This document shows positions 1-11,800 of a stretch of 64,000 nt of DNA, in pieces. Both the position numbers and the translations under genes were made by a program. Position 1 is the first letter of the stretch, and every line of letters starts with the position of its first letter. The stretch lies in NCBI GenBank assembly GCA_019802505.1, contig JAFMOC010000016.1, positions 402,501-466,500 on the forward strand. Reading direction: 5' to 3'. The stretch comes from Corydoras sp. C115 (Eukaryota > Chordata > Actinopteri > Siluriformes > Callichthyidae). The notes under the pieces were generated by a model that was not told the origin of the DNA, did no database searches, and worked only from the letters and a program-made list of their open reading frames with translations.

Positions 1-277
1 GCTGCAGCCTGCAGACGGTCCGTTCTTCACTTCTGTTCTCTGTTCTCTGTTCTCTGAGTTTAAATCTTTATTTTGTAGCTACATTTATTTGTTACACCTG
101 AGTGCACGAGGTCAAAGTTCAGATCGAGCGAGTCACGTGACCACCTCGATGTCTCACCTGAGTGCGTTTAAAAACCTGATTAATAACAATAATGATTTTA
201 CTGTTTTAATTATTTATTTAAAACTCTCAACTTAAAATTTCCTCTGCTTTATAACTTCATTATTATTATTGTTGTTA

Positions 278-312
<35 letters not shown>

Positions 313-320
313 GTTGTTAT
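1..320. other. Window start: AT-rich DNA and (ATT)n
   Basis: AT-rich DNA ending in an imperfect (ATT)n run at about 262-312. I cannot find an acadl first exon here. Presumed acadl intron or upstream region. Confidence 0.4.
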
Positions 321-670
321 TCATTCATTCATTCATTATCTCCCACTTTATCCTCTATTAGGGTCGTGGTGGGGTTCCCCATGCCCATCCAGGGGAGAAC
401 GTCTCGGGCGCTGGGCAGATAGACCCAGGACAGGGGGGCAATCTATCACTGGACACACACTCACTCACACACACATGCTCTATATGGGGCAATTTGGAGA
501 ATTCAATTGACTTGATCCATGTTTTTGGACTGTGGGAGGAAACCGGAGAACCCAGAGGAAACCCACGCAGACACGGGGAGAACATGGAAACTCCACCCAG
601 ATGGGGATTCGAACCGGGAATCCCTAGTGTTGAGAGGAGAACATACTAAACCACTAGGCCACCGTGCCCA
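321..670 (-). mobile_element. tRNA-derived SINE (family A), full length
   Basis: Describes the family: a tRNA-like head (GGCGGCACGGTGGCTTAGTGG with A box, GGTTCGAATCC B box), a central segment with TTTCCTCCCACAGTCCAAA, a LINE-like tail (GGGGAACCCCACCGCGACCC) and terminal (AATG)n. Total about 350 bp. Similar SINEs are widespread in fish, and the centre resembles V-SINE types. This copy reads from the minus strand and faces the next one head to head. Confidence 0.9.
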
Positions 671-728
671 CCCCTAATAATAATAACAATAATAACAACA
701 ACAACAACAATAATAATAATAATAATAG

Positions 729-1075
729 AGCGGCACGGTGGCTTAGTGGTTTAGCACGTTCTCCTCTCAGCACTAGGGATTCCCGGTTCGAATCCCCATC
801 TGGGTGGAGATTCCATGTTCTCCCCGTGTCCGCGTGGGTTTCCTCCGGGTTCTCCGGTTTCCTCCCACAGTCCAAAAACATGGATCAAGTCAATTGAATT
901 CTCCAAATGGCCCCATATAGAGCATGTGTGTGTGAGTGAGTGTGTGTCCAGTGATAGATTGCCCCCCTGTCCTGGGTCTATCTGCCCAGCGCCCGAGACG
1001 TTCTCCCCTGGATGGGCATGGGGAACCCCACCGCGACCCTAATAGAGGATAAAGCGGAAGATAATGAATGGATGG

Positions 1076-1077
<2 letters not shown>
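729..1077 (+). mobile_element. Family A SINE, full length
   Basis: Head at 729. It is separated from the inverted copy on its left by about 58 bp of (TAA)n and ends in GAATGGATGG. Confidence 0.9.
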
Positions 1078-1110
<33 letters not shown>

Positions 1111-1113
<3 letters not shown>

Positions 1114-1240
1114 TTCATTCATTATCACCCGCTTTGTCCTCTATTAAGGTCGCGGTGGGGGTTCCCCATGCCCATCCAGGGTAGAACGTCTGGGCGCTGG
1201 GCAGATAGACCCAGGACAGGGCGCCAATCCATCGCTGGGC
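1111..1240 (-). mobile_element. Family A SINE, tail fragment
   Basis: Only the tail up to ATCGCTGGGC is present, bounded by (TTA)n on both sides. It ends about 100 bp before the first visible acadl exon. Confidence 0.85.
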
Positions 1241-1277
<37 letters not shown>

Positions 1278-1337
1278 AATAATAATCTGTCTGTTGTACC
1301 GTCCTTGGCTGAACAGTAAGCAGTTTGATGTTTACAG

Positions 1338-1671
1338 AATGCAGCATGTCATCTCTGACCCTGCAGCCGCTTTTCGTCCTGAGACCTCGATGTCTAAGAC
1401 CCTGGTGGACATTGGGACACGGCGGATCTTCTCAGAGGAACATGACCTGTTTCGACAGAATGTGCGACGCTTCTTTAAAGAAGAAGTGATTCCTCATCAT
1501 ACAGAGTAAGCAGCTGCTGAACGCCACTAAATTACTAAAAACAGCATCCCGGCTGCGAGAGGGTCATCTGAAGGTCATGAGGTGCACAGGACCCGTACTG
1601 TACACACCCCAACATTCAACACAAACTGACACTGTCCCACTGTACACAGCCTTATTCAACCATCAGTCACT

Positions 1672-1711
<40 letters not shown>

Positions 1712-1955
1712 ACGCCTTATCCATATCCACAGGTGGGAGAAGGCAGGTGAGGTCAGTAGAGAAGTTTGGGAAAAAGCTGGCTCTCAGGGGCTGCTGGGTA
1801 TTAACACACCTGTTGAACATGGAGGAGTGGGCGGAGACTTACTGTCTGCAGCCGTCATGTGGGAGGAGCAGTAAGTCCCCCTGAACCCCTCATTTATACA
1901 TCCTAATTAAATGACTTAAATATTAATAAATATTTACAGACAATCACATAACCAT

Positions 1956-2018
<63 letters not shown>

Positions 2019-3885
2019 ATAGAATGTACTCAAACTGCTCCGGTCCGGGGTTCTGTCTGCACTCAGAGATCGTCATGCCGTATATCAGTCATTATGGCTC
2101 TGACGCTCAGATCAAGCGCTTCCTTCCACAGATGGCTGCTGGGAAATGTATCGGTGCCATTGCCATGAGTGAACCTGGGGCAGGGAGGTGAGGCTCCGCC
2201 CACAAACCACTTTCCTTTTCTTGGTGAACCCCGGTTGTGTTGTAAAGCAGTGCTGCTGGTGATTTGTCTTTGATTCAGTGATATTCAGGGCATCAGGACG
2301 CATGCTCGCAGAGACGCCACAGACTGGATACTTAATGGAAACAAGGTACAGCTTCACCACCGAATATTAAATAACAGCCGTGGTTCTTGAAGTGAACAGC
2401 TGGTGGCACTGTCCTTCTGTTTGGTGTCTTAAATTCGTTATTCGTTATTCGTTATCTCCCGCTTTATCCTCTATTAGGGTCGCGGTGGGGTTCCCCATGC
2501 CCATCCAGGGGAGAACGTTTCGGGCGCTGGGCAGATACACCCAGGACAGGGGGGCAATCTATCACTGGACACACACTCACTCACACACACATGCTCTATA
2601 TGGGGCAATTTGGAGAATTCAATTGACTTGATCCATATTTTTGGACTGTGGGAGGAAACCGGAGAACCCACGCGGACACGGGGAGAACATGGAAACTCCA
2701 CCCAGATGGGGATTCGAACCCCTAGCGTTGAGAGGCGAACGTGCTAACCACTAAGCCATCGTGCCGCCCTGTGTCTGAAATAAATAAATAAGTAAATATT
2801 TTTAAAAATAAAATAAAATAACCTCCAGTCTGTTATACACTATTTCATCACCTCACCCTCACTGGGTCCAGACCACATGTGATTAATTATTCAGTCATTC
2901 ATTTGCTAAACACATTCACCCTGGAGTCCTATCTTAAATTCACCTACACGTTTTACACTGTGGGAAGAAACTCTCATAGACACAGGGAGAACATGCAAAC
3001 TATACACAGGACCTTGAGTGGGAACTGCGCTCAGGCCTTTTGCACGGTGTAAACGCTCACCAGTCTCCACGGTTCCACACAGTTCTCAGACTCATTTAAA
3101 AACATGTAAACCCAGTGGTCTGGATCGTCAGTCAGGGATCGGTGACCCTCCACAGACGGGTCAGATAAAGGTGAAGGGTTACAGAGGATCAGATGTCTGC
3201 AGGCACTGCGCTGTGTTTCAGGTGTTCATCAGTAACGGCTGGATGAGTGACCTGGTGATCGTGGTTGCCGTGACGGATCGTGAAGCTAAGACTGCGGCTC
3301 ACGGTTTAACTCTGTTTCTGGTGGAAAACGGCACCAAAGGATTTACCAAGGGACGCAAACTCGAGAAGATCGGCCTCAAAGCCCAGGTTTTATTTCATTT
3401 AATTCATTTAATCCATCCATCCATTATCTTCAGCTTTATCCTCTATTAGGGTCGGGGGGGGGGGTTCCCCATGCCCATCCAGGGGAGAACCTTTCGGGCG
3501 CTGGGCAGATACACCCAGGATAGGGGGAGCAATCCATCGCTGGGCACGCACTCACTCACACACACAAAACACACTCTATATGGGGCAATTTGGAGAATTC
3601 AATTCCCCTTGAATATATGTTTTTGGACTGTGGGAGGAAACCGGAGAACCGGAGAAAACCCACGCGGACATGGGGAGAACATGGAAACTCCACCAAGATT
3701 GGGATTCGAACCGGGAATCCCTAGTGCTGAGAGGAGAACATGCCAAACCACTAAGCCAGCGTGTCGCATGAATTTAATTGATATGAATTTAATGTACAGA
3801 AATTCCATAAGAATCAGAACAGAGATCACCAGCATTTAGAGTTTAAAGATCACCTGGATTAAGATTAGTTGTAACTATATATACT

Positions 3886-3964
<79 letters not shown>

Positions 3965-4157
3965 ATTTAAATAATAAAACATTCTTTAAAAGAACTAATG
4001 CACCGAAACACTGGAACTGTTCCCATAGTGTTTGAATAGCAACACACACACACACACACACACTCTGTTCTGTTCACAGTTCAGTGAGAGTAAAGTCATG
4101 TACATTATAATATTGCTATATTAAAGTAGTTATTTTTTTAATCAATCTACATTATTA

Positions 4158-4223
<66 letters not shown>

Positions 4224-4236
4224 TATAATTATAAAT

Positions 4237-4287
<51 letters not shown>

Positions 4288-6779
4288 GTGTAGGACACAG
4301 CAGAACTGTTCTTTGAGGATGTCCGACTCTCGGCTGACTGTGTACTTGGAGAAGCAAACAAAGGCTTTTATTACCTTATGAATGAACTTCCTCAGGTAAG
4401 ACCCTCTGACATCAGATCAGATCGGTCAGCTCGCTGTCTCCAAATCAGACGTTCTGATGATCAGCTGGTCCTTCAGCATCCTGTCTGAAAATGAACCTGT
4501 CTGATCAAAGTAAAAGTCTTTGTGGTCATCTGCCCATTATAAAGAAATTACTAATTGAATTCCTGAACTATAAGAACATGAAGAATTTATTGATTGATCA
4601 GAATCTGTTAACCTTGATTTAATAAATCTATAATCTGTAGATTACTACTCTGAGGTGGTCGAGTCTCACTTCTCACAAGGTTACATCCTTAAAAACCAAA
4701 ATGGGAGGGTTTGACTCTCTAGCGTCTGAGGGTTTAAGTTCATGGCACTTTATGAATGATCTGAACCTGAATGTCTGTGGATTTGAGCAGGAGCGTTTGA
4801 TCATAGCGGTGATGGCTCTAGCTAGCTGTGAGTTCATGTTTGAGGAGACGCGGCGTTACGTGACTCAGCGCAGGGCGTTCGGCAGAACCGTGGCTGATCT
4901 GCAGGTAAGAACAACCAGTGAACATGGATGTAAATATTTTTATAGTTTTGATTTTACAAAAGAAAAATTCAATACATTTTGTATAAACATCTCTGGCTTA
5001 AGTTTTATTATTTGTATTTTATTATTTATTATTATTATTTATTATTTTTGTTTTTATTAGTAAATAATAATAATATATGTAGCATATGTGATTGTAAAAC
5101 ATTTGAACGTCCTTTTTTCACTGAAGCTGGAATTCTGTTCTGTTCTCGGGACGTTTTGCTTGTTTGAGTGTTTTTTGGGTTTAAGTTGAAGTTTAAAAGT
5201 TTAAGTCTGATCATCGTGATTCTGTTAAACCTCTGAAGTCAGTCAGTAGTTCATTCTTTTATTCCTTACTCCTGAAAAAAGCTGTATTGATTTATTGTGG
5301 TGGCGGCACGGTGGCTTAGTGGTTAGCACGTTCGCCTCTCAGCACTAGGGATTCCCGGTTCGAATCCCCATCTGGGTGGAGTTTCCATGTTCTCCCCGTG
5401 TCTGCGTGGGTTTCCTCCCACAGTCCAAAAACATGGATCAAGTCAATTGAATTCTCAAAAATTTCCCCATATAGAGTGTGAGTGAGTGTGTGCCCAGCGA
5501 TGGATTGGCGCCCTGTCCTGGGTCTATCTGCCCAGCGCACGTTCTCCCCTGGATGGGCATGGGGAACCCCACCGCGACCCTAATAGAGGATAAAGCGGGA
5601 GATAATGAATGATTGGATTTATTGAAGGATTTATTGTGGTCAGAATTTGAATGAGCAGTTTGGGGAACGTTTGTAAAATGTCTCTGGTTTAGCTGAAAGA
5701 TCATTTGGAACTTTGTAACAGGTGATTATATAAAGTTGTGGTGCTGTGCTACAGACGGTGCAACATAAGTTAGCTGAGCTGAAGACGGAGATCTGCGTCG
5801 GTCGAGCGTTTGTGGACAGCTGTCTTCAGCTGCACAGTCAGAGAAAACTGGACTCCAGTACGGCGTCCATGGCCAAATATTGGTGTGTTTACATCAAAAA
5901 ACACCAAATCTCATGCCTCCAACATCACAGAATGATCTCAATCACACCACCACCTCCTCACTGAGCACCTGCTCTCCATCATCAGTGTCTGAATCTGACC
6001 AACTTATCACATTAACAATTTATTTATTTCATCAATTATTAATAACACATTAAATACTTTACAGTCTCTTCCTTTTCTTTTCCTTCACCTCGTTTCCTTT
6101 TGTTTCTCCAGGGCGGCAGATTTGCAAAATAAAGTGGCCAGTCAGTGTTTGCAGCTCCATGGTGGGTGGGGCTACATGTGGGAATATCCAATTGCCAAGT
6201 AAGATATGCAGTAAAACCTTTTCCTACTGTAGATTTAGTTTATTATATTAAATACTGTAAATGTTTTTTTATTTCAATTAGAACATCAGTTTGTTCTCTA
6301 ATAATAAGATTTGTTGATATTTTAGGTTAAAAGCAACTCTGTGATTGAAATCTTGATAGAAATGTTCTCAAAATTGTTCTTCTTAAAATGAAGATATACA
6401 ACAAGAGCTTTAAAGTTTGATATCAATGATAAAAGAATTGTTATGCATGTTTAAAGTTGATCTGGTTTGGCCACCAGGGGGAGTGCTTTAACCTTAGTGG
6501 TTCTGCCTCGAGAACTCTTATTTCCAAAATCAACGTTCTGTTAATGTTCTCATTATTGATTCACAAAAACCTCATGTTTAAAAAAAATAAATCTAAATCA
6601 GTCATTTTAGTCTTTGAAGTGCTTCGGGGTTGAGTTTTGAACTCTGGAGGTGATTATTATTTTTGTGCTTGAACTCTTTCTCAGAGCTTTTGTGGACGCC
6701 CGTGTACAGCCCATCTATGGTGGAACCAATGAGATCATGAAGGAACTGATTGCTCGCAAGCATTGTTGGCTACAAGTAG
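1338..6779 (+). CDS. acadl: acadl, long-chain acyl-CoA dehydrogenase (partial, 5' exon not identified)
   Basis: Mitochondrial FAD enzyme that introduces the trans-2,3 double bond into long-chain acyl-CoA and passes electrons to ETF. Exons joined by GT-AG sites in consistent phase: 1338-1505, 1733-1870, 2023-2187, 2279-2345, 3222-3386, 4294-4395, 4791-4904, 5755-5882, 6112-6198, 6685-6779. The translation follows human ACADL closely: DIGTRRIF, EEVIPHH, GAIAMSEPGAG, VFISNGW, FFEDVRL, PQERLIIAVMA, FEETRRYVTQRRAFG, QLHGGWGYMWEYPIAK and VQPIYGGTNEIMKELIAR. The Glu of PQERL lies in the helix that supplies the catalytic base in LCAD and isovaleryl-CoA dehydrogenase (family knowledge). The first exon in the window starts mid-codon after a clear acceptor, so the transit-peptide exon is upstream or unrecognised in 1-1337. 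The final codons appear frameshifted: the frame expected from the family stops at 6777-6779, but the frame as read runs on to 6832 through a TG repeat. Identity is very secure; the exact 3' end is not. Confidence 0.95.
2437..2768 (-). mobile_element. Family A SINE in acadl intron
   Basis: Near full length, with ATTCGTT variants of the terminal repeat. It lacks a few bases beside the B box (GATTCGAACCCCTAGCG). Confidence 0.9.
3411..3767 (-). mobile_element. Family A SINE in acadl intron
   Basis: Begins only 24 bp after the donor of the 3222-3386 exon, with (ATCC)n at its tail. Confidence 0.9.
3887..3963 (+). repeat. (TG)n microsatellite
   Basis: About 38 uninterrupted TG units in an acadl intron. 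Confidence 0.95.
4163..4290 (+). repeat. (TA)n/(TG)n microsatellite before acadl exon
   Basis: Two TA tracts and a TG tract run into the acceptor of the 4294-4395 exon. Confidence 0.95.
5302..5614 (+). mobile_element. Family A SINE in acadl intron
   Basis: Head intact. Short central deletions remove the CCTCCGGGTTCTCCGG segment and the GCCCGAGA part of the tail. Confidence 0.9.
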
Positions 6780-6832
6780 ACTGGTTAATTTTTACGGTGT
6801 GTGTGTGTGTGTGTGTGTGTGAAACATTCTAG

Positions 6833-8826
6833 CTTCAGAGGTCCAGTGTAATGTGCAGATTCTAAACACGTCTCGTTTGTGTTCTGCATAAACATTAAAC
6901 TGATTTGTGAGCTGAGATTAAATAATAATTTACTGCTGCCTTAGAAAAACGTAATGTAGCAACTTTCAGTGGTGTGAACACACACACACACACACACACA
7001 CACAGTTAAAAGTGCACACAAACATACAAATGTACTCATACACTCTTTAATTAATGAGTACAAAATAGTATCTGCAACATATTAAAAATACATCAAGTAT
7101 TAACGAGAATATTTTTATTTTAAAAGGTCCAGATTTGCAACGTTAAGCATTAAATATTCATCCAGGGTCTTGGCTTTAAAAACCCTGCAATAACATCACA
7201 GCTAACTGCGTGAGGCCACAGCGACCTGAGCAGCTAATGAGAGGTCATCAATATGTCATCAGATTTCATAATATCCTGCAAAAAGAGAGAGCAATTAAAG
7301 AGGTTGCAGTTGCACACCATGGAGAGAAATTTGTCGAGCAGAATCAGGGTGTTCTCACTCTACAGGAAGCTCCAGCTATTGATCTATAATGCTTCCAGGA
7401 GGAGGAGATAAGTTTTATTTACATTTTTTAATGAAGCTAAACCAATTAAAACTGACCGCAGATTTAAATGAAGGAAGTGAAATGGAGGTTCCATTTGGAG
7501 GATTTTATCACTTTATCATTTTTGTGTCGGTTGTAAACAGTGATGAGAGCAAATCTAATAAAAAATCCAATTTATTTTCAAATGGAACAGGTTTTATTTT
7601 AGGACACACACACACATCTAAACTTTTGGATACAAAGAACCTTGTCACATTTTTCCTTTAAGAAATGTGAGGAGGGAAATGTAACCAGACAAAGGGGGTG
7701 TGGGCAGAGCGAGAGAGAGACTCGGGATTGGAGTGGAAAAGCAGAGTAATAAACAGAATGTAAAATCCTGGAGAAAATACACGATGCCAACCTTCATCAG
7801 GCTGAGCTTCACTCACTAAGAAATCAGGGTTTTATTTAAAATAGACTAAAAATAAATAGATTTGTGATGTTACAGCATCCTAATACAGGACATCTCCCCA
7901 CAAAACGTCACCTACAGCAAAAGACAAGCCAGAAAGAGAGAACAGCTTCATTAGAGAACCCAACCGCTCAAACCAACCACCAAAAAATAAAGAGGGAACT
8001 CAAAGAAACTACTTTCTCTCTTTAGACCCCAAGTTTTATCTGTATTTTCCACTTAAAGGAAGTTTTATTTTAAATAAGAAGCACATGTTTCATTTGTTCC
8101 ATTTTAATTCACTTGATCTCATTATTAGAGACACTGTGTCACTGGGGGGGCACGTCAGTTGAATTAAGGAATTAAGAGCCAGTATTATTGTGTAACATTT
8201 AATGAAAAAAAACAACCTTCAAAACAAGAAAAGGGCCTTCCCCAAACTTTTGGCAGTTCCAACTGGCTTCTCAACGTTCTGACTGAGGCTGCAGTAATTA
8301 CAGTGGCCTTAATTGTTTCAAATGAACCTTAAGTCGGTAATGAAGGGGGGCTTTCGTTGAACACGGAGTGTTTTTATGGGGGAGTGTTTTTATTCGGGGT
8401 GTTTTTTCATGGGGGATTTGGAGAAGCTTGGACGTTTGTCAGTTTGGCTACAGAACAAAAAATCTTTTTTTCCAGTTTTGGGTTTTCTGTTTTTATCAGC
8501 ACTCCCACAGTCCAAAGATCAGCACTTATGAAACCTGCTGTGAGGAGGAATCCCCAGTAAGGCCTCCCATGCATCAGACTATCAGACTGCACCAACTCTG
8601 TCTGCAGAGGCCCTGCCTCCGACGCCGTGCTAGCATTCAGACAACCATGCCACGGAAGGGCTCATACTTACATACTGAGAGAGAGAGCTGGAAGAAAGAC
8701 AAAGAGAAAATGGAGAGCATGATATCATTGGCAGTTTGGTCCAACCACGCCCCCCCCCTCCCCTCCCCCCCCCAAAAAACCAAACCAAAAAAACAAACCA
8801 AAAAAAACAGCAAATGGGTGAAGTAG
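6833..8826. other. acadl-tnfaip8l3 intergenic region and 3'UTRs
   Basis: Convergent gene ends. Contains short CA tracts (6978-7003) and, on the minus side, the presumed tnfaip8l3 3'UTR, with a C-rich/A-rich run at 8749-8810. No gene or known element recognised. Confidence 0.5.
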
Positions 8827-11800
8827 CTAAAGAACAGCATCATCCAGCAGTTTGTTGATTCCATCACAGATTTTGTTCAGATAAAGTCTGTAGTCCTCAC
8901 CGGAACCATACAGCTCGGCTAGGAACTGGACGTCAGCAAAGTGGTTAAAGATGCGGTCAATGCGGGCGTGTGAGCGTGAGGTCAGGTGGTTCTCCACAAT
9001 CTCATGCAGCAGGTCTCGACACTCCAGCAACAAAGCAGAAAGGATGCTGCGGTCGAAGGTGTACTCCACCTCGTGGAAGCTGATGGCGGTCATTGCCGCT
9101 TGGTTGAGTTTCTTGCGAAATCGCTCGACGGCTTCCAGCTCATCCGCATTAAAGCGCCGATTGCGGTACAACACGCCAAGCTTTAGTGCAATTTTGATGA
9201 GGTCACGTATGATTCGGTGCGCCTCCTTCTTGCTCTTGGTGTACTCACGGCTCACCTTGTACAGCTCATCCAGGATGGAGCTGCTGGTGTCGTCCGTCAG
9301 CAGGTTCGCCACCGTCATGGTGGCCATCTTACTCAGGATCTTTTTCTGAGCCTGCAGTGCCAGGCTTTTGGAGTTGAAGACCTCAGGTCCTGTGTAAATA
9401 TAATAATAACAGGCATGTTAAAACATTCATTCATTCATTATCTCCCGCTTTATCCTCTATTAGGGTCGCCGTGGGGTTCCCCATGCCCATCCAGGGGAGA
9501 ACGTCTCGGGCGCTGGGCAAATAGACCCAGGACAGGGCTCCAATCCATCGCTGGGCACACACTCACTCACTCAAACACACTCTATATGGGGCAATTTTGG
9601 AGAACTCAATTGACTTGATCCATGTTTTTGGACTGTGGGAGGAAACCGGAGAACCCGGAGGAAACCCACGCGGACATGGGGAGAACATGGAAACTCCTCC
9701 CAGATGGGGATTCGAACCGGGAATCCCTAGCGCTGAGAGGAGAACGTGCTAACCACTAAGCCACCGTGCCACCATGTTAAAACATATCGATGGTTTCTGT
9801 ACAGGTGCACCTTTCTAAACTACCTTTCAAAAGTTTGAGCTCATTCAGTAGAGTTCATCAGAGCAGAGCACCTGAAATTGATGCCTAACCTGTTGACACA
9901 AATTAACATAAGCCCTTAATTTAATTAAACTAGGAGAGTGACTCGCTGAGCTAAAGGAGGCGTGTTCACCGACCGCTTATTGTAGCCAACCCAGGAACAG
10001 GATTTTGTAGGAAACCGTAGATGAACCACAGCAAGCGCTGACCAGGCAGAAGAACTGCCCGGTGTGAGGGACCACAGTGATGTTCAGTGCTGCGTTATTA
10101 AATCTCTCTGCCGTTGCTTATTTTAATGCAGTGTTTAGTGAGATGCATCACAACCTGCTGACGTTCAGGCTGCACGCTAAATAAAGAGTTCTTCTTAATA
10201 ATCATGTCTCTGAATATCTGAAATGCTGGAGCTGAGTGTTTGAATCACTGCAGATCACAGAACGCCGTCCTCCCACCACTAACCACCCGCCAGTCCTCCC
10301 GACCTGAGCCAGACGCAGAGCCCGTCTCCAACTGACTCAGTCAACTTTCAACTGCATCGATTGAAATAGAACTTCGACAGGAGAAGAAAGTGTGAGAGAG
10401 ACTAATCTTATTAGGACGGAACCGAGTTATATAAAGACCTTAAACAAATCTCAATGCAGAGTCTGATTTCAAACCACAGCAGAAAATCTATTGCTCCCTG
10501 TCTCACTCTTTGTTTCTCTCTCAGTTTATGTTGTTCATTCATTTTTATCTTTAAAAAGAAAACTACATATTAAAGATATTTATTGTAGAAATCTGTACAT
10601 GTGGAGTTTGGTGATGCATGAAGCTGAAACTCACACTTTATTTAGATCTCAACTGTCTCTAATTTACTGACCGTAATTAAAGACACACACACACACACTC
10701 AGTCTGCTTTAGTGCTGCCACAGAGCTCTTACAAACCTGTCATCAGGGGGTGCAATCTTTACAGTAATATCATTAACACTGAGAGATGAACTCTTTCCAT
10801 CTTGGCTGTAAACGTTCGGTTCATGTCATTAAAGGTTTTTTCGGCTGCTGGGTTGTGGATGTCACCGAAGGTACAGTGGGTACGGAAAGTATTCAGAAAA
10901 TGGTTCACTCTCTTTTAGGGGTGAGCTGCAATATTCGCTGATTCGACGATTCGATTCGGAGAACCGTAGTCGACTATGAACCTCATAGTCGAATGTACCA
11001 TTTTGACCACACGGGGGTGCCCAGGGCCGCTGCTAAGCATTAGTTTTTACATGAAATGTCTTTGTTTTTGTTATATATATAGCCTTTTGTCAAATAAAAT
11101 CATCCTAATTTCTAGAAAAAAAGGTTTTCTTTTATTAGAAAAACAAGTAAAATATATTAAAAAAAAATTTAAAACCACTTTTTTAAAAACCACGCTTATA
11201 GCGCCATCTTGTGGTGAAATTTTTAACTGATTCGACTATCAGTCGACTATAGGGAAAATCTGACGAATCAGATTCGACTATGAAAATCCTTAGTTGAAGA
11301 CACCCCTACTCTCTTTGTTTCATTTCAGTCATATGCTAAAGTAAAAAAAAGCAAATTAATTAAAAAAGAAGAAAAACTGAATTATCACATGGTCATGCGT
11401 ATTCAGACCTTTGACTGTGACACTCATAGTTAACTCACATGCTGTCCATTTCTTCTGATCCTCTTTCAGATGGTTCTAGTTCTTCATTAGAGTCCAGCTG
11501 TGTTTAATTAAACTGATTGGACTTGATTAGTAAAGGCACACACCTGTCTATATAAGACCTCACAGCTCACAGTGCGTCAGATCTGACCAAGGTTACAAAC
11601 ACGTGTCTGCAGCACTCAAGGTTCGTAAGAGCTCAGTGGCCTCCATAATCCTTACCCAATACAATCCCAACAGTGAAACATGGTGGTGGCAGCATCACGC
11701 TATGGGGCTGTTTTTCAGCTGCAGGGATAGCACAACTGGTTGCAATTGAAAGAACGAATGCCACCAAGTACAGAGAGAACCTGGAAGAAGAAAACCTGTT

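Noticed and set aside
358..585. Repeated ~75-aa open frames with similar protein sequence across the window
   Set aside because: Every copy lies within a family A SINE; the frame is a by-product of the SINE sequence, not a protein family.
1959..2168. Poly-Cys-Val open frames
   Set aside because: Translation of (TG)n microsatellites; no coding signal.
8357..8826. Overlapping open frames next to tnfaip8l3
   Set aside because: Located where the tnfaip8l3 3'UTR should be, low complexity at the end, and no homology I recognise.
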